A DNA stretch of 64,000 nucleotides, from the NCBI GenBank assembly GCA_047777345.1, contig JBKEEJ010000010.1, positions 1 through 64,000 on the forward strand. The letters are read 5' to 3'. Below are positions 32,371 to 39,904 of this stretch, in pieces. Under the pieces are notes generated by a model. The model saw only the letters and a program-made list of their open reading frames with translations. It did not search any database and was not told the DNA's origin. Within the stretch, counting starts at the first letter, position 1, and every line of letters begins with the position of its first letter. Origin of the DNA: Anaerocolumna sp047777345 (GTDB lineage Bacteria; Bacillota; Clostridia; Lachnospirales; Lachnospiraceae). The translations under genes and the position numbers were made by a program.

Positions 32371-33921
32371 TTAATGAAGAATTGTTTCATCTTCGAAAGG
32401 AAACCCGGGTGATACTTCTTTATGAAGAGCAATGAGCTCATGGTCAAAATTATGTCTTACCTCACACTTTTTATCAAAAATCATAACAGCTTCATCCTCT
32501 TCTTCACAGGCAGGCCAAAATGGAAGATCAGGAATGTTTGGATTTCCATAACGGGCAAAATTAATCCACGCTCCAAATATCTGCCTTTCCAACTTATCCG
32601 AAACACCTGGTTCGTTGCAGATTGGCACTTTATCCGTATTGTGGAATACGAAAGGAATTTCCGAACAATGCCATGCTAACTTTCTGTCGTCATAAGGGAA
32701 CTCATAGGTAAACAAATAAGAGTAAGTAGGAGCTTCTTTATATTTTGCCTTTTTCTTTATAAAATCTATGGTTGGTGAACGGAATAAGGAATCCAGGTTA
32801 AGTAAATCAGCCAGATGTTTATCCGGATAAGCCTTTTTGTATAATTCAATCAGTTCATCCGATTTCTCTTTGTACTTCTTAACTATCATAGGCTTAACTT
32901 CAGCTTCCGAAAGATTATGCTTTCCTGCAATGCCTGGTCCAAAAGCAAACTCTCCCATAACGGAGCCAATAAGTACTGGTATAGACTTTGCATGTTCTGT
33001 GAAACCAATCACACGGGGATCACCAAGATAGAAATCATTTGGAATGGGATGGCAGCCTACGTATTCTCCTTCTTTTGCAAGAGCCGGGGCGACTTTATTA
33101 TATGCAGCTGCCAAACGGTCGTATGGCACTGTTTCCAGCTTATCCACATCATGTCGGCCTAATCCCAGCTCCTTTAACAAGGCAAGGACAATCTTTTCTC
33201 CATTTTGTTCACCATGAGGCAGGAAACCATCCAGCAATCCGCTTTGAATAATTCCTTTATGGAACAAGCCATCGGCATTTGGAGTCTGCATTAATGTCCA
33301 AACCTTCATACCTCCGCCGGACTGTCCAAAAATAGTAACATTATCCGGATCTCCTCCAAAGGCCTTAATATTATCCTGTATCCATTGCAAAGCAGCAACA
33401 ATATCCGCATTGCCTGCATTGGCCGAATTGGCATATTTGTCACCGAAAGGAGAAAGGTCCAGGTAGCCAAGTATGTTCAGCCGGTGATTTATGGTAACAA
33501 CCACCACATCCCCATATTTACTCATATTTTCTCCGTCATAAGCTACTTGTTCAATGGAAGAACCGGTAGCGAAACCGCCTCCGTGGAGCCATACCATAAC
33601 CGGCTTATTGGCATCCGGCTCGATACTCTGGGTCCATATATTCAGGTATTGGCAATTCTCATCCTTAGGCCAATACCGATGAGGAACCATAATCTCTCCC
33701 ACAGCGGTTTCCGGTTCCAGCATGGGGCACACAAATCCATAGGATAAGGCATCTTTTACTCCCTCCCAGGGTTCAACCTCCGTAGGTGCCTGAAACCGTT
33801 TTGCGTTCGCATATTTAATTCCATGGAAAGTATAAGTGCCATCGATAATGAATCCGCGAATCTTACCAGCTTTGGTTTTCACTATCGGTTCCGTTTTGGA
33901 ACAGACAAACATTTTTGCCAT
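32371..33921 (-). CDS. Type-B carboxylesterase, second copy
   Basis: A 516-residue paralogue of the neighbouring esterase, with the same landmarks: FHGIKYANAKRFQAP, DENCQYLNIWTQS, VWLHGGGFATGSS and the elbow FGQSGGGM with Ser201. The residue after the nucleophile is Gly rather than Ala, a variant seen in bacterial members. The C-terminal part has WHCSEIPFVFHNTD with the catalytic His region, and WINFARYGNPNIPD. The frame opens at a TTG at 33936 within a GGGGG stretch; the ATG at 33921 fits the ribosome binding site better. It is the first gene of the esterase-esterase-GH3 cluster. The two copies are quite diverged, so the duplication is not recent. Confidence 0.88.
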   Translation of the reverse strand: MAKMFVCSKTEPIVKTKAGKIRGFIIDGTYTFHGIKYANAKRFQAPTEVEPWEGVKDALSYGFVCPMLEPETAVGEIMVPHRYWPKDENCQYLNIWTQSIEPDANKPVMVWLHGGGFATGSSIEQVAYDGENMSKYGDVVVVTINHRLNILGYLDLSPFGDKYANSANAGNADIVAALQWIQDNIKAFGGDPDNVTIFGQSGGGMKVWTLMQTPNADGLFHKGIIQSGLLDGFLPHGEQNGEKIVLALLKELGLGRHDVDKLETVPYDRLAAAYNKVAPALAKEGEYVGCHPIPNDFYLGDPRVIGFTEHAKSIPVLIGSVMGEFAFGPGIAGKHNLSEAEVKPMIVKKYKEKSDELIELYKKAYPDKHLADLLNLDSLFRSPTIDFIKKKAKYKEAPTYSYLFTYEFPYDDRKLAWHCSEIPFVFHNTDKVPICNEPGVSDKLERQIFGAWINFARYGNPNIPDLPFWPACEEEDEAVMIFDKKCEVRHNFDHELIALHKEVSPGFPFEDETILH

Positions 33922-33936
33922 TCTTCTTACCCCCAA

Positions 33937-34316
33937 TATTTATTCACATTATATAATAATGCTATCACATTTTGATAAAATTTTCTACATTTTCCATAAA
34001 TAAATCATATTCTTTTTTATTTTTATAATAATTTATTATTTTCTTCTTTTATTTTTTTCTTTCAATGTTAATCTTCTCCTCTCCTGTTATCAATTTTCTT
34101 TCATACCCACGAATGGGGCTTTCTTATAATTAATTTTTATAATTAATAATAATAAAGCTCATAGCATGAAGATTTTTTCATACTATGAGCTTAAAATTAC
34201 CTAAATTGTATCAGTTACTATCCCTTATCAGTTACTGCTCCTGTTTTGTGATTCATGATGTCGACCAAATTTAAGAATCTGCAAAAACAAAAGATTTTCC
34301 TCCAACTGCCTGCATT
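33937..34316. other. Intergenic region with terminator and 11-bp direct repeat
   Basis: This AT-rich region contains the upstream region of the esterase operon (a TATAAT-like box near 33953-33960), the hairpin at 34155-34192, and a direct repeat TATCAGTTACT at 34209-34219 and 34226-34236, 17 bases apart. No credible ORF was found. Confidence 0.45.
34155..34192 (-). terminator. Terminator after NiaX-like gene
   Basis: AAGCTCATAG (34155-34164) and CTATGAGCTT (34183-34192) form a perfect 10-bp stem, extended inward by ATGAA/TTCAT. The minus-strand tail is TTATTATTATT. It is 125 bases beyond the gene ending at 34317. Confidence 0.65.
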
Positions 34317-34898
34317 TTATTTTAATTTCAGAATATGAACCTTTTTCACACTGGATGGTATATTTACAATACTCCGAAAAGAATTCCATACAGCCAAAGC
34401 TATGGAATAATCTATCATACTGTGAATTACGGTTCCTAATCCAACCAAACCGATTACCGTAAACAGATATCCTTTTTCATAATAAGCGTTTGGCATTTCT
34501 CTGCCCCAATAAAAAAAGGTAACTACACCTACCTCACATACCGCATGAATAAGAGATACAAAAAAGCCGAAAGCAGCCGTATTTTTCAGCGAACTAAGCA
34601 AGTTTCCGTTTTTCTGTAAAATAAATGCTCCGATAATAACAAACACGATATGACTAAAGGCTCTTAACACCACCACAATTGGAAAGCCTGACAAAAAGAA
34701 GCCAATACTGCTGATAACGGCAACGGAGACGGCCACATAAGGAGATATAAACATGGCAATATAAACAGGCACATGACTTGCAAGGGTAAAAGATGCGGGC
34801 TCCAATACAATTTTAGGAGCAAACAGTGGAATCAAAATTCCGATTGCGCTAAGTAAAGCGGCTATGGTTATAACCAATACTTTGTTTTTCCGATACAT
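34317..34898 (-). CDS. niaX: ECF transporter S component, NiaX-like (niacin)
   Basis: A 193-residue membrane protein with about six transmembrane segments. The N-terminal half (IAALLSAIGILIPLFAPKIV, PASFTLASHVPVYIAMFISP, FFLSGFPIVVVLRAFSHIVF) closely resembles what I recall of the niacin-specific S component NiaX. S components bind a vitamin and work with a shared EcfAAT energising module, which is not in this window. The frame starts at 34943, but the GGGAGGG ribosome binding site lies inside and points to the ATG at 34898. The niacin assignment rests on memory of the family pattern, so related vitamin S components remain possible. Confidence 0.7.
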   Translation of the reverse strand: MYRKNKVLVITIAALLSAIGILIPLFAPKIVLEPASFTLASHVPVYIAMFISPYVAVSVAVISSIGFFLSGFPIVVVLRAFSHIVFVIIGAFILQKNGNLLSSLKNTAAFGFFVSLIHAVCEVGVVTFFYWGREMPNAYYEKGYLFTVIGLVGLGTVIHSMIDYSIALAVWNSFRSIVNIPSSVKKVHILKLK

Positions 34899-34964
34899 AA
34901 AGACCCTCCCGAATTCTTTTTTGCTGTAATTCATAACAGCCAAACAAAGGTGATTGAAAATTTA

Positions 34965-35022
34965 GCTGTCTTGTCATATGTAATGTCATCTGTATCTTAT
35001 CTCAAAGCAGGGTCAAAGTCAA
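34965..35022 (-). promoter_or_regulatory. Promoter and possible operator of NiaX-like gene
   Basis: On the minus strand TTGACT (35017-35022) and TAAGAT (34994-34999) are spaced by 17 bases. Directly downstream are two ATGACA repeats (ACAGATGACATT, then ACATATGACAAGACAG on the minus strand) around 34967-34991. The position suits a repressor; in Firmicutes niacin genes are often controlled by NiaR, but I cannot confirm its site here. Confidence 0.5.
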
Positions 35023-35099
35023 GTGTAAAGTTTTATATATTTTTACAATTAGAACAAAAAAATATTAGTAAAATCCATTGGATAAAAATTCAAAACCTA

Positions 35100-35128
35100 T
35101 TGAAAAAGACCTTATTTCGTTTTATAAT
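35100..35128 (+). promoter_or_regulatory. tRNA-Gly promoter
   Basis: TTGAAA (35100-35105) and a perfect TATAAT (35123-35128) are spaced by 17 bases, 30 bases before the tRNA. Confidence 0.7.
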
Positions 35129-35158
35129 ATGAGTGTTAGCGTTATTAAAATAATAACT

Positions 35159-35229
35159 GCGGATATGGTTCAATGGTAGAACACGAGCTTCCCAAGCTTG
35201 CGACGCGGGTTCGATTCCCGTTATCCGCT
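35159..35229 (+). tRNA. tRNA-Gly (anticodon CCC)
   Basis: A complete cloverleaf of 71 bases. The acceptor stem GCGGATA pairs with TATCCGC, the D stem is GTTC/GAAC, the anticodon stem CGAGC/GCTTG encloses TTCCCAA (anticodon CCC), and the T arm is GCGGG-TTCGATT-CCCGT. The discriminator base is T and CCA is not encoded. It has its own promoter and terminator, so it is a single-gene unit reading GGG glycine codons. Confidence 0.95.
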
Positions 35230-35249
35230 TTCACATCTTAAACCTATTA

Positions 35250-35291
35250 AACACGCTGAATGCCTAAATTAAGACATGCAGCGTGTTTTTT
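35250..35291 (+). terminator. Terminator after tRNA-Gly
   Basis: AACACGCTG (35250-35258) and CAGCGTGTT (35279-35287) form a 9-bp stem followed by TTTTTTATTTTC. Confidence 0.88.
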
Positions 35292-35482
35292 ATTTTCTTT
35301 TTTCTCTTTTATTTTCAAAAAAGATTACATCTTTACTTGCCATACAACACAAAATACAACATGACTATAATAAATTTCGTTATTAATCCCATGTGTTTTT
35401 ATGACATGGAGATTTTTATTGATAAAAAAGTAAAATAAATCCATAATCCAATTATAAAACAACTTTGCATAGGAGAATAATT

Positions 35483-35835
35483 ATGAAAACTACAAGAACT
35501 ATTATCGGAATTATATCTATCGTGCTCTTTATAATTATTATTTTACAATCATGCGCTGCCGGTTTAGGTAATACTTTATCTGGTAACAATGAGGTTAGTG
35601 GTAGTGCTGGATTACTATTGTCATTATGTATGCTTATAGCCGGTATTGTTGTATTGCCACGCGTAAATCAAAAGGAGGAGCAATTACAGCCGGCTGTTTT
35701 TATGCTGCTGGCGGATTAATAGGTATAGCCAATGTGGGTAGCTTTGCTGATTGGAAGATTTGGTCAATACTCTTCTTTATATTTGCTGCTGTTTTTATTT
35801 TTACGGCACTAAGGCAAAAAGGGAAATTAAAATAA
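35483..35835 (+). pseudogene. Small four-helix membrane protein gene, frameshifted
   Basis: Two overlapping frames together make one protein of about 117 residues. Frame one (from ATG 35483, ribosome binding site AGGAGA) gives KTTRTIIGIISIVLFIIIIL with a hydrophobic helix, a Gly/Ser-rich loop, and LLLSLCMLIAGIVV, then runs out at 35719. The -1 frame continues with RKSKGGAITAGCFYAAGGLI, GSFADWKIWSILFF and a final helix ending at 35835. The RKSKGGAITAG segment is the expected continuation, so a single base appears to be missing around 35640-35655. No slippery heptamer is present. Function unknown. Either a real inactivating deletion or a sequence error. Confidence 0.7.
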
Positions 35836-35901
35836 TAGATTCCCGGTCAATAATGACCGGGAATAGAAGTTTAAAATAATTCTTATTTTTTCAAAAGACT
35901 T

Positions 35902-36978
35902 CTACAGACTCAACCTCACAGTAAATATAGTACCTTCCCCTAACTTGCTTTCACAAGTAATGGAACCATTCAGTAGTTCAATAATTCTCTTTACGATGGA
36001 AAGTCCCAAACCACTTCCCTGCTTTTTGTGGGATTCATCACACTGATAAAATCTATCATAAATTTTCGATAACTTATCTTCTGATATTCCGATGCCTTCG
36101 TCTTTTATAGTAAATACCAGGAAATTGTCCATTATCTTTGCTGTAATCCAGATGGTACACTCATTCTTTGAATACTTAATGGCATTATCAATAAGGTTCG
36201 TCCATAGCTGAAAGAGTAAATCATAATTACTTACAATACTACATTTTTCCAGATCCAGTTCATATTGTATTTCCCTGTCAGGCCATTTTTCTCCTAAAAG
36301 AATAATGCAACGTCTAATCTGTTCATCCACTTGTACCTCTTGCGTCAGATCCACAATATTCTGATGATCCAGTCTTGACATTTGAAGCATATTTTCATTG
36401 ATACGGGAAAGTCTTTGGGCTTCCTGATAAATATAGGTTAAGTATTCTTCCTGTTCCTCTTTGCTAAGGCCACCATCCAAAAGCATCTCGGAAAATCCGG
36501 TAATTGCTGCTACCGGTGTCTTAATTTCATGGGCTACATTACTCATAAAGTCCTTTCTCATGTAATCCATGCCACTTAATTCCCGTGTCATTTTATTAAA
36601 ATTATCCGCCATAACAGAAATCTCATCATAGTTTTTATCTCTTTGTTTCTTCCTGTGTATGTCACTAAGTGTTAGTTGAACGGAAAAGTCCCCATCAGCC
36701 ACTTTCTGCATCCCCTCGCTTATTTTCGTAATGGGATTTGTTACATAGGAAGCGGAATGCCATAGGGCAACGCCACCTATAATCATAGTTATGGCACAAG
36801 TAGTAAGACACATAAGTAATGCAACAGTACTGGTAGTGGTGCCCTCATAAAAATATGAAAATCCCAAAAACACAATGAAATATGCAATGAAGCAGGATGC
36901 ACAAAGTATTAAGATAGATGCCAGGGCAAGTTTAAGCCGCAGAGATATTTTATACTTTCGTTTTTTCTTCTTTGTCAT
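35902..36978 (-). CDS. Sensor histidine kinase, HssS-like
   Basis: A 358-residue membrane histidine kinase with two N-terminal helices (about 17-40 and 52-75) and almost no extracellular loop (FLGFSYFYEGTTTSTV). A HAMP domain (78-130), HisKA with phosphorylated His150 in MSNVAHEIKTPVAAITGFSE, and HATPase_c (NLIDNAIKYS, DEGIGISEDKLSKIYDRFY, GSGLGLSIVKRI) follow. The very short external loop suggests sensing within or at the membrane, as in intramembrane kinases. It is the last gene of the permease-ATPase-regulator-kinase operon, five bases after the regulator. The HssS parallel rests on the exporter type and the operator-like repeat upstream. Confidence 0.9.
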   Translation of the reverse strand: MTKKKKRKYKISLRLKLALASILILCASCFIAYFIVFLGFSYFYEGTTTSTVALLMCLTTCAITMIIGGVALWHSASYVTNPITKISEGMQKVADGDFSVQLTLSDIHRKKQRDKNYDEISVMADNFNKMTRELSGMDYMRKDFMSNVAHEIKTPVAAITGFSEMLLDGGLSKEEQEEYLTYIYQEAQRLSRINENMLQMSRLDHQNIVDLTQEVQVDEQIRRCIILLGEKWPDREIQYELDLEKCSIVSNYDLLFQLWTNLIDNAIKYSKNECTIWITAKIMDNFLVFTIKDEGIGISEDKLSKIYDRFYQCDESHKKQGSGLGLSIVKRIIELLNGSITCESKLGEGTIFTVRLSL

Positions 36979-36983
36979 AGGAT

Positions 36984-37667
36984 TTACAAATCCTTTCCAG
37001 GTATTTTTGATTTATATCCTAACCCACGAATCGTCACAATTTCAAAATCAGTACTATCTTCAAATTTTCTGCGAAGCTTCTTAATATGAGAATCAATGGT
37101 ACGATCATCCACATCCGTATCCATCCCCCATATTTCATCCATTAACTCCTGTCTGGTAAATATCTTATTGGGATTACTTAAAAGTTTAAACAAAAGATAA
37201 AACTCCTTCGGAGGCATATCAAAAGTTTCCTTATCTGTCTTTACTGTCAGGGAATTATAATCAAGAAGGGTATTACCTATGACCAGCCTTTTCTCATTTG
37301 CTATTTGAGCTCTTCTTAATAATGCTTTTACACGAAGAGCCATTTCTCTTAAACTAATTGGCTTAATCATATAATCATCCGTACCGGCCCGAAATCCTTT
37401 TTCCATATCCTCAAGACTGTTCTTGGCTGTAATCATTAGGATTGGAACTGTATAGGAAGCATCTCTTAGTTCTTTAGTCAACTGATATCCATCCATCTTT
37501 GGCATCATAATATCGCTAATAATCAGATCAATATGTTCTTTATCCAGTAAGTCTAACGCCTGTTCTCCGTCAAATGCCGGAAATACACGGTAAGACTCCT
37601 GCTTTAATTTGGCACATATCATCTTATTTAATGTTTCATCATCTTCGACAACAAGAATGGAGAACAT
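36984..37667 (-). CDS. OmpR-family response regulator, HssR-like
   Basis: A 227-residue two-domain regulator. The receiver domain has the acidic pair EDDETLN, the phosphorylated Asp52 in LIISDIMMPKMDG, and the Lys of MITAKNSLEDME. The C-terminal winged helix of OmpR/PhoB type is seen in FDMPPKEFYLLFKLLSNPNK, TRQELMDEIWGMD and RTIDSHIKKLRRKFE. A GTG at 37676 opens the frame, but it lies in the AGGTGG ribosome binding site; the ATG at 37667 is the start. Its likely target is the 9-2-9 direct repeat upstream of the permease gene, so it would control its own operon. Confidence 0.92.
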   Translation of the reverse strand: MFSILVVEDDETLNKMICAKLKQESYRVFPAFDGEQALDLLDKEHIDLIISDIMMPKMDGYQLTKELRDASYTVPILMITAKNSLEDMEKGFRAGTDDYMIKPISLREMALRVKALLRRAQIANEKRLVIGNTLLDYNSLTVKTDKETFDMPPKEFYLLFKLLSNPNKIFTRQELMDEIWGMDTDVDDRTIDSHIKKLRRKFEDSTDFEIVTIRGLGYKSKIPGKDL

Positions 37668-37687
37668 GCGATCCACCTACTTTCTGA

Positions 37688-38371
37688 TTATTGATTTACG
37701 ACCTTTATAAGGCTGGCATTTTCTAATCGATATATTACGTCCACTAAGTCTAACACTCTTTCATCATGTGTTACCATAATGGCTGCTTTCTTGTGTTTCT
37801 TAACTTCCTTTTTAATTAACTCCACTACTTGTCTGCCCCTTGCTCCATCTAAGCTGGCTGTAGGCTCATCAGCAAGAATAATATCCGGATCATTCATAAA
37901 CGCCCGTGCAATTGCCACACGTTGTTTCTCTCCACCGGACATCTTTGCAGGGAATTTATCAGCACATCCGGAAAGTCCAAGATCTTTAAGCATATCCTCT
38001 GGGTTTAAACCTGGCGAGCCTTTCTTTTTATTCATTTTTTGAACCAATGTTAACTGTTCTTTGGCTGTTAAAAAAGGAAGTAAATGATGGCTTTGAAAAA
38101 TAAAACCTATTTTTTCCCTTCGGATTTTAACAAGCTTCTTCTTGTTTTTCTTACCAAGTTCAACGCCGCCTACAATAACACTACCATCTGTTGGTGACAA
38201 CAGTGCGCCGGAAATGGATAAAAAGGTACTTTTACCGGATCCGGAAGGGCCAACAATTGCCACAAACTCACCTGGTTTTACTTCAAGAGAAATATTGTTA
38301 AGGATGTTATTTTCCCCTTCCCCATCTTTATAAGATTTGGATATATTATTTAACTGTAAAGCATTTTTCAT
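37688..38371 (-). CDS. ABC transporter ATPase, HrtA/MacB-type
   Basis: A 227-residue ATPase of the LolD/MacB/HrtA group. Walker A is GPSGSGKST, the Q loop is FIFQSHHLLPFLTA, the signature is KMSGGEKQRVAIARA, Walker B is IILADEPTASLDG and the switch His is in IMVTHDERVLD. Its start codon overlaps the permease stop by one base (TAATG), with its AGGAGG ribosome binding site inside the permease gene, so the two are coupled. It powers the adjacent FtsX-like permease, probably to extrude a toxic or membrane-active compound such as haem. Confidence 0.93.
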   Translation of the reverse strand: MKNALQLNNISKSYKDGEGENNILNNISLEVKPGEFVAIVGPSGSGKSTFLSISGALLSPTDGSVIVGGVELGKKNKKKLVKIRREKIGFIFQSHHLLPFLTAKEQLTLVQKMNKKKGSPGLNPEDMLKDLGLSGCADKFPAKMSGGEKQRVAIARAFMNDPDIILADEPTASLDGARGRQVVELIKKEVKKHKKAAIMVTHDERVLDLVDVIYRLENASLIKVVNQ

Positions 38372-39462
38372 TATTCATTACCTCCTATTATAACCATCGG
38401 ATCAACTTTTGCAACTTTTCGAACGGATACCAGACTGGTGATTAAAGAAATCGCTATAAATACAAATGATATAATAATCACCATTGGTGTTTTAAGAAAG
38501 AATGGCATACTGCTTGGTAGCATAGAAGCCATACCAACTGATAAAAGGTTACCAATTGTCACACCAATTAAAGAAAGAATGAAAACCTGGCTCATAATAT
38601 AACCTGTAATTTCTGACATTTTCATTCCTATGGCTTTTAAGACTCCAAACTGTTTTTGCTTCTGTATGGTAATTACATAAAAAAATACGCCTAATATTGC
38701 GGCTGAAATAATTACCAAAACCCAAAGAATCATCTTAATCGTTAATTGTTCTGCAGAATATCCGGGCAGATTATTAATAACAGTTGCCTTATCAACAACT
38801 TCTAATCCTTTTATATTGATGTTCTCCACATCAGATCCCTGTACCGCAATTGCATTATACTGTTCTGTATAAGATGTGTTTACCTCTTGATTAAGAGTTG
38901 TAAAGGTATCTGTTCCAATAAAACCTACCGGTGAATGACCATATAGCTCATCTTTTGTAAATCCCACTACGGTTAATTTAATTCCTGTTACAGAATCCTC
39001 TATAACATCTCCTATGGCAATTTTCTGTTCCTTAAAGGAATCATCCAGTACCACGGGATTCTCCTCTTTGGCATTTGCTAAACCCTCTCCTTCTGTTATG
39101 CCGGGATTCAAAAAACCCTTTGAATCAATTGAAAAATAAGTAATGTCCAATTTTTTTTCATCATCAAAGGTATTAACATTTGATCTTTTAATATTCAGAC
39201 CTGTTACCTTGTCATTCGTCAAAGATGCCACTTGTTCCAACATTTCTTTATCTATTTTTGAAGTGGAAATTAATTTCTCTGCATCGGTACTGATAACGAA
39301 GTACTCTGCATCCGTCTTATCGATTGATGCGCTTATGGCATCTCCCAGTCCATTTGCAAGGCCTGATAAAAATACCACCATAAAAATCATCAAAACCAGT
39401 ATACCTTCAATTAATAAATATTTTGTTTTACTGTGCCGAATTTCTTTCCATGCTAATTTCAT
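38371..39462 (-). CDS. ABC transporter permease, HrtB-like (FtsX fold)
   Basis: A 363-residue permease with the MacB/FtsX topology: one N-terminal helix (KYLLIEGILVLMIFMVVFLS), an extracellular domain of about 200 residues, and three C-terminal helices (around 245-270, 290-315, 325-350). The start MKLAWKEIRHSKTKYLLIEG and SGLANGLG resemble HrtB of the staphylococcal haem exporter as I recall it. The extracellular part has a MacB-like core (LDDSFKEQKIAIGDVI, VVGFTKDELYGHSPVGFIGT). It heads a four-gene operon with ATPase, response regulator and kinase. Haem is the best guess for substrate, not proven. Confidence 0.85.
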   Translation of the reverse strand: MKLAWKEIRHSKTKYLLIEGILVLMIFMVVFLSGLANGLGDAISASIDKTDAEYFVISTDAEKLISTSKIDKEMLEQVASLTNDKVTGLNIKRSNVNTFDDEKKLDITYFSIDSKGFLNPGITEGEGLANAKEENPVVLDDSFKEQKIAIGDVIEDSVTGIKLTVVGFTKDELYGHSPVGFIGTDTFTTLNQEVNTSYTEQYNAIAVQGSDVENINIKGLEVVDKATVINNLPGYSAEQLTIKMILWVLVIISAAILGVFFYVITIQKQKQFGVLKAIGMKMSEITGYIMSQVFILSLIGVTIGNLLSVGMASMLPSSMPFFLKTPMVIIISFVFIAISLITSLVSVRKVAKVDPMVIIGGNE

Positions 39463-39564
39463 AAATTACCTCTTTCTTTATATCTTTTTTATCTTTCTAT
39501 TGTGCCAACAAAATTGATTTTTTTACAGCTGTAATCATCATCGATGTATCTAAATTAATTTATG

Positions 39565-39584
39565 AATGTGACCTGAATGTGACC
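39565..39584 (-). promoter_or_regulatory. 9-2-9 direct repeat, probable response-regulator site
   Basis: On the minus strand GGTCACATT occurs twice with two bases between (39576-39584 and 39565-39573), an 11-bp period. This is the architecture bound by OmpR-family regulators, and it parallels the HssR repeat (nine bases, two-base gap, nine bases). A TAGATA-like -10 lies about 12 bases downstream. It sits about 105 bases before the permease start. Confidence 0.65.
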
Positions 39585-39786
39585 AAAAGTCAAAACAGTA
39601 CTCAATAGATCTAAACTTATATCCGTCACAGACATAACAACTATGTCCTTGCCTTATATAATTGTATATCCGCATTTTGCACTTCTGTTTGTATAAACCA
39701 GGCAGGAAATTATTATTTTGTACAATTATAATAAAGCTTCTTTCGTTTTTACATTGAAAAAGCAAAAACATATTTATAAATTTAGG

Positions 39787-39796
39787 ATAAACATCG
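39787..39796. repeat. Target-site duplication, left copy
   Basis: ATAAACATCG occurs here and again at 41474-41483, exactly flanking the insertion sequence. Confidence 0.85.
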
Positions 39797-39837
39797 CTTA
39801 GCGTAAAATTTTTGTAGGACAAATAGGAATAAAAAAT

Positions 39838-39904
39838 AAGAGAACACCAACTTTGTGTTAAAATATAGTTACCACAACAATAACAGAAAGGAAGGTGTTC
39901 TCTT
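39838..39904 (+). promoter_or_regulatory. Inverted repeat sequestering the transposase start
   Basis: AAGAGAACACC (39838-39848) is an exact reverse complement of GGTGTTCTCTT (39894-39904), which ends right before the transposase ATG and overlaps the ribosome binding site AAAGGAAGGTG. Transcripts entering from outside would fold this hairpin and hide the start, as in several other insertion sequences. A transcript begun between the arms would not. Confidence 0.65.
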
